A stretch of 64,000 bases of DNA from Anaerobaca lacustris (GCF_030012215.1 NZ_JASCXX010000008.1:62001-126000), one strand, 5' to 3'. Shown: positions 8,016 through 16,461, counted from the stretch's first letter. The notes: generated by a model not told the origin, from the letters alone. Program-made: numbers and translations.

Positions 8016-8095
8016 CCCTGCGCCCCGAAACACGTATGGTGTCACCGGAAATTCACCCTGCGCCCCGAAACACGTATGGTGTCACCGGAAATTCA
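8016..8095. repeat. Perfect 40-bp tandem duplication
   Basis: Two identical head-to-tail 40-bp units, 8016-8055 and 8056-8095, each starting CCCTGCGCCCCGAAACACGT and ending GGAAATTCA. The pair is flanked on both sides by GATATCCCC (8007-8015 and about 8099-8107). It is non-coding and lies between repeat R1 and the lipoprotein gene. The rest of 8096-8292 shows no clear feature beyond the ribosome-binding site for the gene. Confidence 0.9.
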
Positions 8096-8292
8096 CCGGA
8101 TATCCCCATGCCGTTGGACACCTATGTGTTTCAGCGAGATCGAAAGCATATGGGAAGATATCTGTTGAAATCATGTCCCTGGCGTCGTGGGGCACCGTTT
8201 CCAGCCTGTCTGGAGTTCATGTTTGCACCAGCGAACTTCTGTTGCTAACATACCCTTCCAGACTAGTGAGTGGACTTGACAGGAGACATGAC

Positions 8293-9303
8293 ATGAGGAA
8301 GAAAAGAAAGCCATTGCGCCAGTTGCTTTATTTAGCTACTCTGCTCGCTGTTGCGGTGTACGCTTCGTCGTGTGAGAAATCGACACCCAATGAGTCGCGT
8401 TCATATCGCCTTTCGCGCGGCGGGTACTCTCCGGACGCGGGTGCGGTTCTTCTGGCTCTTCACTTTCATGGCGGTGAACGAGCGGGTACTACTGTGTTGG
8501 TAATGTATGTCGAGCGAGAGCAATCGATGAATGTCGTATACGGTCCGCCCCAGGGGAAACTGTTTGATTTTGCTTGGTCTCCGACGCGTGATACGTTTGC
8601 CGTAACTCACGGGAGCGGAGTGGCCCTGTTTCGGAAGGATGGCCCTGAAGAGAACTACCAGGGAACGACAGTTCAGTGTCTGATAGACGTCCTTTACACT
8701 CATTGCGCTTGGAGTCCCTCCGGGGAGTGGCTGGCCGTGGTTTGTTTCGACCTGGAGAAGGCCTCTGAGAACAGACTAGGTTTGTACAAGGTGAAGGATG
8801 AAACGTTTATGATAACAGAACTGTCCATTGACCCTCGCCCTCTGATTTGGGAAGACGATACCACACTCCACGCTGTGAAGAATGGCAACATCCTTGAGGT
8901 AGGAATGCGTGCGGGGAATCCCAGACTGATACGAAGCACTCCGCTCGACGAGGGAGTGTCAGAGTTCTGCGGCATGTTCGGTAATCGGCCACTGGTTCGA
9001 AAAGGCAGGGATGTATTCCTTGGTGACAAGGTATTGATCGAGCTGGATAGTGGCGAAGGACGCAGAGTGATCGCGACGAAATCGCTGATATTCGTGTCTG
9101 CCTCTGCAACAGATTTCACCGTATTCAACCATCATGGGCACGAGGTCGGCAAAGCAAGTCCGGGAAAGGTAGTCTACCTGGGCTCGATTGGCGAGGATTC
9201 TCGTACCGTGTACGGCTTGGCAGGCAGCATGCTTTTGCGCGTCCATCTGGATAACACTACGCTGAAGGTGGAGGACGTGAGTGATCTCGATGGTTTCCAC
9301 TAG
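8293..9303 (+). CDS. Predicted lipoprotein with beta-propeller-like repeats
   Basis: Unrecognised exported protein of 336 residues. The N-terminus MRKKRKPLRQLLYLATLLAVAV is a signal peptide ending in a lipobox-like YASSC, so it is probably lipid-anchored. Two internal repeats with the WD40/TolB look are visible (FDFAWSPTRDTFAVTH near residue 93 and HCAWSPSGEWLAVVC near 135), and beta-rich sequence continues to the end, suggesting a propeller. ATG at 8293 follows AGGAGACATGAC. Base composition is visibly less GC-rich than its neighbours (near 50% G+C in many stretches) and the codons are less biased. It sits alone between direct repeats R1 and R2, which suggests acquisition or shuffling as a cassette. 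No function assigned. Confidence 0.75.
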   Translation: MRKKRKPLRQLLYLATLLAVAVYASSCEKSTPNESRSYRLSRGGYSPDAGAVLLALHFHGGERAGTTVLVMYVEREQSMNVVYGPPQGKLFDFAWSPTRDTFAVTHGSGVALFRKDGPEENYQGTTVQCLIDVLYTHCAWSPSGEWLAVVCFDLEKASENRLGLYKVKDETFMITELSIDPRPLIWEDDTTLHAVKNGNILEVGMRAGNPRLIRSTPLDEGVSEFCGMFGNRPLVRKGRDVFLGDKVLIELDSGEGRRVIATKSLIFVSASATDFTVFNHHGHEVGKASPGKVVYLGSIGEDSRTVYGLAGSMLLRVHLDNTTLKVEDVSDLDGFH

Positions 9304-9306
9304 CCA

Positions 9307-9381
9307 TGTAGGATGGGCTTTAGGCCATGCGGCCGATTGAAGATGCAGCATGGGCTGAAGCCCATCCTACCAGCTTGAGAC
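9307..9381. repeat. Long imperfect inverted repeat after the lipoprotein gene
   Basis: GTAGGATGGGCTTTAGGCC at the left and GGGCTGAAGCCCATCCTAC at the right are nearly perfect reverse complements over about 23 bp, with a ~29-bp centre. It starts four bases after the lipoprotein stop and could terminate its transcript, but it also looks like a dispersed palindromic (REP-type) element. Bases 9304-9640 hold this element, repeat R2 and a short TGGGG/CCCCA hairpin near 9616-9631, and no gene. Confidence 0.6.
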
Positions 9382-9394
9382 TTCAAACTCCAGT

Positions 9395-9574
9395 GGCCGG
9401 TGGCAGCCTCAGGATGCCGCGCAGCGAAGTCCTGGCAATGGCCGCGTTCGAGAAGCGAGCATTCGCCCTTGCCCCGTCCGGCCGGACGGGCTACCATTGT
9501 GGCCGAGGGTCGCAGACAATCGCATGACAGCAGTGCAGGAGACAGAGAATATACGGAAAGCATGCGCGACATCC
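9395..9574. repeat. Direct repeat R2 (right copy)
   Basis: Right-hand copy of the 180-bp direct repeat at 7834-8013. It contains a perfect 18-bp palindrome, CCCGTCCGGCCGGACGGG, at 9473-9490; the matching place in R1 carries two substitutions that break it. Confidence 0.85.
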
Positions 9575-9640
9575 GCGCGTGCGCCACGGGCGGGTACATG
9601 CGAATCCACAACCTGGGGTGCGTCCCCATTTCTGGTTCCG

Positions 9641-10654
9641 TTATTGACCGCGCAACCGTTCAGCATCCTCTTCCGGCAGCGCAGGGTTGATCTGCATGCC
9701 TGAGCCAATCTCGAACCCGGCCGGCGTGGTCTGCCGTGGACGGATTTGGAGCAGCCAATGCAGGTGCGGGGCAATCGTGCCCTGTCTCGAAGCGCTTCGG
9801 ATCACATAGTTGTAATCAGGATCACCCAACACATCGTGCAACCGCTGAAGAGCGTGCTTCAGCGCCGCCGCCAGGTGCTTTCGCTCCTGTGGCACGATCG
9901 AGCTGAATGTCGCACAGTGCTGTTTCGGAACGATCCAGACTTCGCAGGGGACTTCAGCCGCAAAGGGGACCCAGGAAAGGAACGAATCGTTCTCGTAGAC
10001 CGTCCTGGCCCCATCGGCACGCTCGTATTCGAGCATCTCGCACAGGACACACCTCCCGTTCTCACGATAGTATTCGGCCGCCACCGCCTCATGATGCGCG
10101 ACCGATTCCGGCACAAGGCCCGTGGCGACAATCTGCGAGTGGGGATGTAGCAGGGACGTGCCGGCCAGGCGACCGTGATTGCGGAACACGACAACGGCTT
10201 CGATCGCTTCATCAATGCGGAACAGGTCGCTGGTTCGCCGGGCGTACGTCTCGATCACCGACTCCACCTCGGCCGGCGCCATCAGCGGGACATCGCGATT
10301 GTGAAAGGGCGTCTCGATCACGACTTCGTGTCGGCCATAGTTGGTCGTGGTGCGATACGGACCGACATTCTTCCCGGCCACGTCAACATCGGGACAGAAA
10401 GCCGGATACTTGTTCGGCACCACCCGCGTCTGCCAGCGATGTGAGTCGTCGGCGGGAAGCTCGAAGAGAATCGGTGGGATCATCGACTCGTTGCCGATGC
10501 AGAACGGACAGCGTGCGTCTTTCTCCGGCAACTCACCAGCCACCGGCTCCGCCGGCTCCATCTCGGACGGCCGGCGCGCCCGGCCGGGTGCGTAGACCAC
10601 CCAGCGATTGGTCAACATATTCTGGCGTATTGCGCCTGTGGTCGATCCCTGCAT
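9641..10654 (-). CDS. galT: Galactose-1-phosphate uridylyltransferase family protein
   Basis: HIT-superfamily nucleotidylyltransferase, 337 residues. It swaps UDP (or another NDP) between hexose 1-phosphates, the Leloir step. The zinc-site CPFC is near residue 49, and the catalytic motif reads LLHPHSQIV (HPHSQ in place of the commoner HPHGQ); a second half-site includes CVLCEML and the terminal GTIAPHLHWLLQI. NRWVVYAPGRARRP is the usual N-terminal substrate loop. It follows a PRC-barrel gene by 24 nt and a TreT-like glycosyltransferase further upstream, all on the minus strand. A related activity such as ADP-glucose phosphorylase cannot be excluded. Confidence 0.9.
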   Translation of the reverse strand: MQGSTTGAIRQNMLTNRWVVYAPGRARRPSEMEPAEPVAGELPEKDARCPFCIGNESMIPPILFELPADDSHRWQTRVVPNKYPAFCPDVDVAGKNVGPYRTTTNYGRHEVVIETPFHNRDVPLMAPAEVESVIETYARRTSDLFRIDEAIEAVVVFRNHGRLAGTSLLHPHSQIVATGLVPESVAHHEAVAAEYYRENGRCVLCEMLEYERADGARTVYENDSFLSWVPFAAEVPCEVWIVPKQHCATFSSIVPQERKHLAAALKHALQRLHDVLGDPDYNYVIRSASRQGTIAPHLHWLLQIRPRQTTPAGFEIGSGMQINPALPEEDAERLRGQ

Positions 10655-10678
10655 GTCGCTGCCCCGCTTCTGCGCGGA

Positions 10679-11416
10679 TCAAGGCCAGTAATTGGGCCTG
10701 CCGTAGTAGTCGTACATCTGGATTTCATATTCGCGGTTCACCCCGGCCGATGAATCGTACGCCGGAGCGTTCCTGACCTTCTCCTTGGCGACGTCGACAT
10801 GTACGGCCTGATCGTCCCAGCGAATCTCCCTGGCCCAGTCGGGAGGAATCAGCACGGTGCGACCCGGCAACCACTTTCTGGTGTCCACAACCAGATAGCG
10901 AATGATCCAGTTCTCATCGCTGGCAATGAAATCCTCGACGCGTCCGATCTCACCGTCGCTGGCGTGGATGCGATAGCCCGTCACTTCGCGCGTGCTCCGC
11001 AAGTGTGGATCTCCCTTCGTGGCGGCTTTAGCGTCGTCCGGGTCCACCGGTGGAGGCAACGGCACACCGCCGGCCGGCACACCGTAACCCAATCCCCAAT
11101 ACGGTGCCCAGCCGTAGTGCTGATGCAGTTCAATCTCGCGTTGCCGTGAAACGGGCTTGTCCGTATCAATGTCCGGAGCATTCTTCACCTGTTCCTTGGT
11201 CAGGGCGACCGGGAAGATATGATCCGGCCAATTCGGACGGCCCAAGGCAGATACCGCAATCAGCACTTTGCGGCCGGGCAGCCACCTGCCCGTATCGGCC
11301 ACCAGGTAACGAATGCACCACGTTCGACCGTCGAAAAGGAACGAATGCACCTTACCGATCTCGTCGTCGGTTGCACCGATCGCATAGTCGCGGAGGCCTC
11401 TAAGACTGCGTAGCAT
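10679..11416 (-). CDS. Double PRC-barrel domain protein
   Basis: Cytoplasmic protein of 245 residues made of two PRC-barrel domains: residues about 1-85 (LRDYAIGATDDEIGKVHSFL, IRYLVADTGRWLPGRKVLI) and about 135-225 (VTGYRIHASDGEIGRVEDFI, IRYLVVDTRKWLPGRTVLI). The repeats are clearly homologous to each other. Tandem PRC-barrel proteins of this size are common in bacteria and archaea, often linked to stress; precise role unknown. ATG follows AGGAGAGAAGAAG. The 178 bp upstream contain a run of 12 C (11554-11565). Confidence 0.85.
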   Translation of the reverse strand: MLRSLRGLRDYAIGATDDEIGKVHSFLFDGRTWCIRYLVADTGRWLPGRKVLIAVSALGRPNWPDHIFPVALTKEQVKNAPDIDTDKPVSRQREIELHQHYGWAPYWGLGYGVPAGGVPLPPPVDPDDAKAATKGDPHLRSTREVTGYRIHASDGEIGRVEDFIASDENWIIRYLVVDTRKWLPGRTVLIPPDWAREIRWDDQAVHVDVAKEKVRNAPAYDSSAGVNREYEIQMYDYYGRPNYWP

Positions 11417-11553
11417 CTTCTTCTCTCCTTTCGCGCAACGGCCCGCGACGGTATGCTCCGCCGCAGTCAGTGGTCTACGTCGATTGCGTTGGCGTCGCCT
11501 CCATTATGTACGTTATCCTCGACGAGACGTTCACAGGGGTTTTCCCCCATTCG

Positions 11554-11565
11554 CCCCCCCCCCCC
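11554..11565. repeat. Homopolymer tract of 12 C
   Basis: Twelve consecutive C residues (G on the minus strand) lie 138-149 nt upstream of the PRC-barrel start and 30-41 nt beyond the stop of the glycosyltransferase. Tracts of this length are prone to slippage. No promoter spacing could be tied to it by eye. Confidence 0.9.
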
Positions 11566-11594
11566 GCATTGCCCTGTCCGCCAGCTCTCGCAGT

Positions 11595-12830
11595 CTACCG
11601 TCCGCCGTGCCCGGACCGGAGGCGATAGACTGTTTCGAAGGCATTCATCAGATCGAGGTATTGCTCGAGCAGACGGCTCAGAAGGAATTTGTCTCTTACC
11701 GTCTCACGGGCCTTGGCTCCCATCTGCCGGCGCAGCGACTCGTCCTTGACCAGTTGAACGATTCGGTTGGCCGCCTCCTCAACGGAGGAAACAAGAAACC
11801 CATTGACGCCGTCTTCGATCTGGTAGCGAATGCCCCCCACGTTGCCGCCGATCACCGGCGTGCCCTTCCACATCGCCTCGGCGACGGTCAGGCCGAATCC
11901 CTCACGGATCGACTTCTGCAAGACCACGGCGGCGCGCCGCTGCAATGCGTTGACCAGGGCTGTGTCCTCTCGGCTGAGGATAATGATTCGCTCCTCCCGG
12001 CACTCCAGCAGCGATTCGTAGACCTCCGCCCCCTCCGGGTCGTCCGTGGCCACATTGCCCAACAGTACAAGCGTCGCGTCCACCTCCTTGCGAGCCATTC
12101 GAAAGGCCTCGATGACGCCTTTCGGGTCCTTCCAGCGGTCAAACCGCGAGATCTGCACCACCAGCGGAAGGTCCGTGGGAATGTCGTAGTGGGCGAGACG
12201 TTCGTCCGTCTCCTCGTCGCTGAACTCTCTGTTCTTGATCGAGAACGGATCGATCGCAGGCATGAAGAACAACTGGGGTGTACGGAGTTTCTGCCGGTAC
12301 TCTGCGATACTGAAGATCACGGCATCATAATGCTCGACATGCTCCGACATGTATTGCCACAACTCCGGACTCGGCCTCGACAGATCAATGTGGCACCGCC
12401 AAACCCACGGCCCCTTCTTGTGATAGTGCCGCACCATGCCCAACGGTTGCGGGTCGTGCACGATCACCATGTCGTGGTCCAGATGATTCCGCACCACATT
12501 CTCATAGACCACCTCTTCGTACAATCGCTTCTTTCGTTCTGAGAGATTGATCTCGCCGCCCTGCAGCGCGTTGTGCATCTTCTTGGTAACGCCGAAGAAG
12601 TCGGGCGAGCCCTGCATGACGCGCCAGCCCGCCTTGATCCCCACGCTGTTCATCAGCAGCGTCAGGGAGGACAGCAATGTGGCCACCCCGCCTCCATAGT
12701 ACGTCGAATTCACATGGGTGAGGTGAAACCCATTCAGCGGCTCCTTCTTCCTGCAGATTCTCTCCGTCGCCTCGGGCCCGATGAACTGTTCGTAATCTTC
12801 CAGATGGACGAGTCTGCCGTTGGTCGCCAT
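11595..12830 (-). CDS. GT4 glycosyltransferase, trehalose synthase TreT-like
   Basis: Retaining GT-B glycosyltransferase of 411 residues from the ATG at 12830, which has an AGAGG site; the long upstream extension of the frame is not protein-like. The N-terminal half contains HVNSTYYGGGVATLLSSL and GSPDFFGVTKKMHNALQG, features of the TreT branch that makes trehalose from a nucleotide-glucose and glucose. The C-terminal half has the GT4 donor site (VVQISRFDRWKDPKGVIEA, SIREGFGLTVAEAMWKGTPV). The catalytic role is inferred from similarity; other disaccharide syntheses are possible. It may form an operon with the PRC-barrel and galT-like genes. A 13-bp palindrome, CAGGAAATTCCTG (12931-12943), lies in the divergent region upstream. 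Confidence 0.85.
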   Translation of the reverse strand: MATNGRLVHLEDYEQFIGPEATERICRKKEPLNGFHLTHVNSTYYGGGVATLLSSLTLLMNSVGIKAGWRVMQGSPDFFGVTKKMHNALQGGEINLSERKKRLYEEVVYENVVRNHLDHDMVIVHDPQPLGMVRHYHKKGPWVWRCHIDLSRPSPELWQYMSEHVEHYDAVIFSIAEYRQKLRTPQLFFMPAIDPFSIKNREFSDEETDERLAHYDIPTDLPLVVQISRFDRWKDPKGVIEAFRMARKEVDATLVLLGNVATDDPEGAEVYESLLECREERIIILSREDTALVNALQRRAAVVLQKSIREGFGLTVAEAMWKGTPVIGGNVGGIRYQIEDGVNGFLVSSVEEAANRIVQLVKDESLRRQMGAKARETVRDKFLLSRLLEQYLDLMNAFETVYRLRSGHGGR

Positions 12831-13045
12831 GAAACCTCTCCAACACATGTGGCTCACAGTGGACTGCGCTGACGATCCAGCGGTCCGCGCTATTGTGCGA
12901 GCGTACACATTCGGACCGCGCCTGTCCGACCAGGAAATTCCTGTATCCAATGAGAGGAAAACCTCGCGGCCGTCGCGCAGCGCGGCCCGTACGCCTACCT
13001 GAACTTCCCGGAAGACTTCGCCCCGGAGTGACCCGAGCGCGGACC

Positions 13046-13074
13046 TTGCGGGCTTGCGAGGCGGGGTGTAGACT
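13046..13074 (+). promoter_or_regulatory. Weak candidate promoter for the SMP-30-like gene
   Basis: TTGCGG (13046-13051) and TAGACT (13069-13074) are 17 nt apart, 26 nt before the gene start. The spacing is ideal but both boxes are imperfect. Confidence 0.3.
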
Positions 13075-13099
13075 CGTGGAAAAACGAAAGGAGACTCCG

Positions 13100-14026
13100 A
13101 TGATCGCAAGAGCATTGGCAATCGTGTCGGTCCTCGTGATGGTGGCGGCCGTGAGTGCCGCCCAGGACAGCGTCGTGTCGCCCGGGGCGGAGATGACGAA
13201 GCTGGCGGGCGGTTTCCGGTTTACCGAAGGGCCGGCGGCCGACGCGGAGGGCAACATCTACTTTACGGACATCCCGAACAACCGCATCCTGAAATGGGCG
13301 GTCGAGGCCGGGCAGCTCAGTACGTTCCGCGAGGACTCCGGCGGCGCCAACGGCCTGTACTTCGACCGCGAGGGCAACCTGCTGGTCTGCGAAGGCAGCG
13401 GCGGGCGGCTGGTGGCGATCTCGCCGGACGGCAAGCTGACCGTGCTGGCCGACACGTACGACGGCAAAGCCTTCAACAGCCCCAACGACCTGTGGATCGA
13501 CCCGAAGGGCGGCGTGTACTTCACCGACCCGCGTTACGGCAGCCGGGACAACCTGCCTCAGGACGGCGAACACGTGTATTACCTGACGCCCGACCGCACG
13601 AAGGTGATCCGCGTGATCGACGATATGGTGCGGCCCAACGGCCTGATCGGCACGCGCGACGGCCGTCTGCTCTACGTCGCCGACCATGGCGACAGCAAGA
13701 CCTTCGTCTATACCGTCAACGAAGACGGCACACTGTCGGGCAAGAAGCTCTTCGCTCCCGAAGGCTCCGACGGCATGACCATCGACAATCGGGGCAACAT
13801 CTACCTGACCACCCGCGTCGTCGCCGTCTACAGCTCCGAAGGTGAGAAGATCGAGGAGATCAAGGTCCCCGAAGGCCCCGCCAACCTCACATTCGGCGGC
13901 GCGGACCGAAGGACGCTCTTCATCACCGCCCGCACATCGCTCTACAGGATCCCGCTGGCGGTGCGCGGCATCCGAACGCCGGTCATGCCGGCGAGAGAAC
14001 GCGGCGCCCGGCAGCGCCAGCGGTGA
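13100..14026 (+). CDS. SMP-30/gluconolactonase-like secreted protein
   Basis: Six-bladed propeller protein of the SMP-30/gluconolactonase/LRE family, 308 residues. A signal peptide (MIARALAIVSVLVMVAAVSAAQ) directs export. Family landmarks are FTEGPAADAEGNIYFTDIPN, GANGLYFDREGNLLVCEG, SPNDLWIDPKGGVYFTDPRYG and RPNGLIGTRDGRLLYVADHG; the Glu, Asn and Asp residues in these are the usual divalent-metal ligands. It probably hydrolyses a sugar lactone in the periplasm. ATG at 13100 follows AAAGGAGACTCCG. It is transcribed divergently from the TreT-like gene. Confidence 0.93.
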   Translation: MIARALAIVSVLVMVAAVSAAQDSVVSPGAEMTKLAGGFRFTEGPAADAEGNIYFTDIPNNRILKWAVEAGQLSTFREDSGGANGLYFDREGNLLVCEGSGGRLVAISPDGKLTVLADTYDGKAFNSPNDLWIDPKGGVYFTDPRYGSRDNLPQDGEHVYYLTPDRTKVIRVIDDMVRPNGLIGTRDGRLLYVADHGDSKTFVYTVNEDGTLSGKKLFAPEGSDGMTIDNRGNIYLTTRVVAVYSSEGEKIEEIKVPEGPANLTFGGADRRTLFITARTSLYRIPLAVRGIRTPVMPARERGARQRQR

Positions 14027-14061
14027 GGGCCGTTCAGGCTGTCGCCTACGAGAAAAAGGAC

Positions 14062-14090
14062 TTGACTTGGGCCGCCCGGTGTGTTAAGAT
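14062..14090 (+). promoter_or_regulatory. Candidate sigma-70 promoter
   Basis: TTGACT (14062-14067) and TAAGAT (14085-14090) with a 17-nt spacer, upstream of the DUF5648-like gene at 14243. The leader would be about 145 nt long and contains a G-rich stretch near 14178-14187. Confidence 0.5.
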
Positions 14091-14242
14091 AGGCATGTTG
14101 CAGCTTTTGGGGATTTTGTATACACCGGCAACTCGGCCCAGACCACGCCGCGCGTGCGGGGTGATATGCCGTATCAAGGGGGGGCTGGTACCTCTCTTCC
14201 CGGCTCCGTCTGCCCGAGATCACGGTAGGAGGTGAGCGAACG

Positions 14243-15238
14243 ATGAAGACCGCACACGCACTCGGATTGATCGGTTGCATCATGTTGCTGGCCGGCACGG
14301 CGAACGCCGGCGTCACTACGATCCGGCAGACGCTGGACTACACCTGCAACGGGGAATGGACCGAGCCCTGGTTCATTCCGCCGGACATCATCCGCGATCA
14401 CTCCCCCTACCACCGCGGGATGCGGGAGGACTGGGGCTGGACGCATGACATCCACGATCGCATACCATCCGACGCCAAGGGGATTCTCTCGGCGACGCTG
14501 TCGATCAGCGTGTGGGACGTCGATGCCGGCATGGAGAATGGAATCTACGTCAATGGCGTTCGGATCGGCATCCTCAGCGAAACCGGGGATTGGGCGTGGG
14601 GGACCTCCACCTTCACTCTGCCGAGTTCGGCGCTGAGCGACCTGTGGAGCAACGGCATCCTGGACGTCCGTCTGGACATCGACGAGAATCTCACCGGGGC
14701 GCGCATCACGCTCGGTTCGGCCACGCTGACGGTAAACTACAACGTCAGCGGCAAGGGGACGCCGGCGCGTCTGTCCGTGCACCGGTTCTGGTCGGCGGCG
14801 CTACAGAGCTACTTCTACACCGCCAAGGAATCGGAGAAAGAGAAGCTCATCAGCGACCCGACCAGCACGTGGGTTTATCAGGGTGTCGAGTACCAAGCCC
14901 TTCCGGCTGACCTTGAGCCCGGCAGCGCGCCGGTGTACCGCTTCTGGTCCGACACGTTCAAGACGCACCTCTATACGATCGATCCAGCCCTGCGAGAGGA
15001 GATCAACGAGAAGTTCCCGTCGATATGGACCGACCAGGGCGAGGCGTTCTGGGCCTTCCCGCCGGACGTCCAGGCGCCTGGAACGATTCCGGTCTATCGG
15101 TTCCGCTCGGACATCATCCAGCGCTATTTCTATACGATCAACGAGGCGCAGAAGGACAGACTCATTCTCGAGAACTCCGACGTCTGGATGTTCGAGGGCG
15201 TCGCCTGGCACGCGTTCGCGTACCAACCGGCCCAGTAG
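14243..15238 (+). CDS. Secreted protein with three DUF5648-like repeats
   Basis: Exported protein of 331 residues. Signal peptide MKTAHALGLIGCIMLLAGTANA. Residues about 22-165 are a beta-rich domain with a proposed lectin or carbohydrate-binding look (LSISVWDVDAGMENGIYVNG). Residues about 170-331 are three repeats of roughly 52 residues with the pattern V(H/Y)RFxS...FYT and W.Y(Q/E)GV(E/A), for example VYRFWSDTFKTHLYTIDPA and VYRFRSDIIQRYFYTINEA. This is the DUF5648-type repeat found in secreted bacterial proteins, function unknown. GGAGGTGAGCGAACG precedes the ATG. Confidence 0.82.
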   Translation: MKTAHALGLIGCIMLLAGTANAGVTTIRQTLDYTCNGEWTEPWFIPPDIIRDHSPYHRGMREDWGWTHDIHDRIPSDAKGILSATLSISVWDVDAGMENGIYVNGVRIGILSETGDWAWGTSTFTLPSSALSDLWSNGILDVRLDIDENLTGARITLGSATLTVNYNVSGKGTPARLSVHRFWSAALQSYFYTAKESEKEKLISDPTSTWVYQGVEYQALPADLEPGSAPVYRFWSDTFKTHLYTIDPALREEINEKFPSIWTDQGEAFWAFPPDVQAPGTIPVYRFRSDIIQRYFYTINEAQKDRLILENSDVWMFEGVAWHAFAYQPAQ

Positions 15239-15253
15239 CCTTCGTATCGCGGT

Positions 15254-16369
15254 CTACCGTTTCGAGCCGAGGCAGTATGCCAGAAACTCGTAGATCCGGG
15301 AATTGGACTCGGCGGTGGGCGCGTGCGTCTGCCGGTTGGTCATCGCAACGCGATGGGATCGGCCCAGGAGCGTATTGACGGCAACGGTATGGTTGAGGGC
15401 CCGCCAACGATCGGGCGGGTCTTCGGCGCCGCCTGAGACCAGGAACGGACGTGGGGCCATCAGCGCGTGGAGTTCGTGCAAGTCGCGGCCCGTCTCGACC
15501 ATCTGCCTGTACGGGCCAGTGCGCAGGCTCGTCTCGCTGGGAACGCCCCGCTGCCGCTGGACGTCCGGGTCCCATCCGAGGTACCACGGCTCCCAGTAGT
15601 TGACGTTGGGCCGGGCCTCATCGAAGACGATCCCGGGGTCCGACCACGCCGCGCAGGCGAACCTGTCATAGAGACACGAGGCGAACATCGCCCACTTGCC
15701 GCCATAGGAATGGCCCACGACGCCGATGCGGTCGGGATCGACCTGCGGCAGATTCGCCAGGGCCGTGTGGCAGTTGGCAGCGACGTACGCCAACGCCGAT
15801 AGCGGCTGGAGCGGAGGCCGCCCTGTCGGCACGTCCCAGAGCGGCTTGTACGGGGCATCGAGACTGGCGAATTCCGGCGTCCCGATCGACAGAGCGACGA
15901 ATCCGCGCAGAGCCAACTGATAGCCGAAATCGCGAAGCTCCCTGCCCAACCCGACGCCCGTCTCGGCGTCATAGTAGACCACGAGCACGGCAGGAAACGG
16001 CCCGGCACCGTCGGGAACGAGCAGATAGCCGGCCGCGGTCTGCTTGCCTGGGGCAATCTCCACACGCACCTTGTGCTGGGCGACGCCATCACGCTCGGTC
16101 TGCTCGAGGTATCGAATCTCGGGACTGGCGATCAGCGGCGGCCAGTCACCGAGCCAGTCGCGCCACGCGGCGAGGATCTCCTCGCGCCGTCTGGGCCAAT
16201 CCTCCGGCGTCTCCACGGGCGAGCCGTCGTCGAACATCAGAGGCGATCGATAGACGCCGAGGTCGCCCACGAAAGCTGCCGGCGGCTCGAAGAACGGACG
16301 AATGCTCTCCGGCGGAAGCCAATCCGATGCCATCGACAGGAACGCAAACACGCCGAGAAGCAGCCCCAT
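15254..16369 (-). CDS. Secreted alpha/beta-hydrolase, acetyl-xylan esterase/dienelactone-hydrolase-like
   Basis: Alpha/beta-hydrolase of 371 residues from the ATG at 16369 (GGGAGGTTGATACT upstream). The N-terminus (MGLLLGVFAFLSMASDW) is a signal peptide. The nucleophile elbow is GVVGHSYGGKWAMFA; the acid is probably the Asp in SGGAEDPPDRW and the histidine that in RQTHAP. The segment FPAVLVVYYDAETGVG is the oxyanion strand. Homologues in planctomycetes act as sugar esterases or glucuronoyl-esterase-like enzymes; substrate unknown. The context (Gfo/Idh/MocA genes, SMP-30) points to carbohydrate catabolism. Its 3' end converges with the DUF5648-like gene with only 15 nt between. Confidence 0.85.
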   Translation of the reverse strand: MGLLLGVFAFLSMASDWLPPESIRPFFEPPAAFVGDLGVYRSPLMFDDGSPVETPEDWPRRREEILAAWRDWLGDWPPLIASPEIRYLEQTERDGVAQHKVRVEIAPGKQTAAGYLLVPDGAGPFPAVLVVYYDAETGVGLGRELRDFGYQLALRGFVALSIGTPEFASLDAPYKPLWDVPTGRPPLQPLSALAYVAANCHTALANLPQVDPDRIGVVGHSYGGKWAMFASCLYDRFACAAWSDPGIVFDEARPNVNYWEPWYLGWDPDVQRQRGVPSETSLRTGPYRQMVETGRDLHELHALMAPRPFLVSGGAEDPPDRWRALNHTVAVNTLLGRSHRVAMTNRQTHAPTAESNSRIYEFLAYCLGSKR

Positions 16370-16461
16370 AGTATCAACCTCCCTGGCAGAAAAGACAAAG
16401 GCCCGATGGCTGGCACGCGGTCCGGCACATCGGGCCTTCGATGTCAATCAAGCCATCGGCC

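Noticed and set aside
8016-8095. CRISPR-like repeat
   Set aside because: Only two copies, directly adjacent with no spacers, and no cas genes nearby.
7834-9574. Insertion sequence
   Set aside because: The flanking repeats are direct, not terminal inverted, and the enclosed gene is an exported propeller-like protein without a transposase motif.
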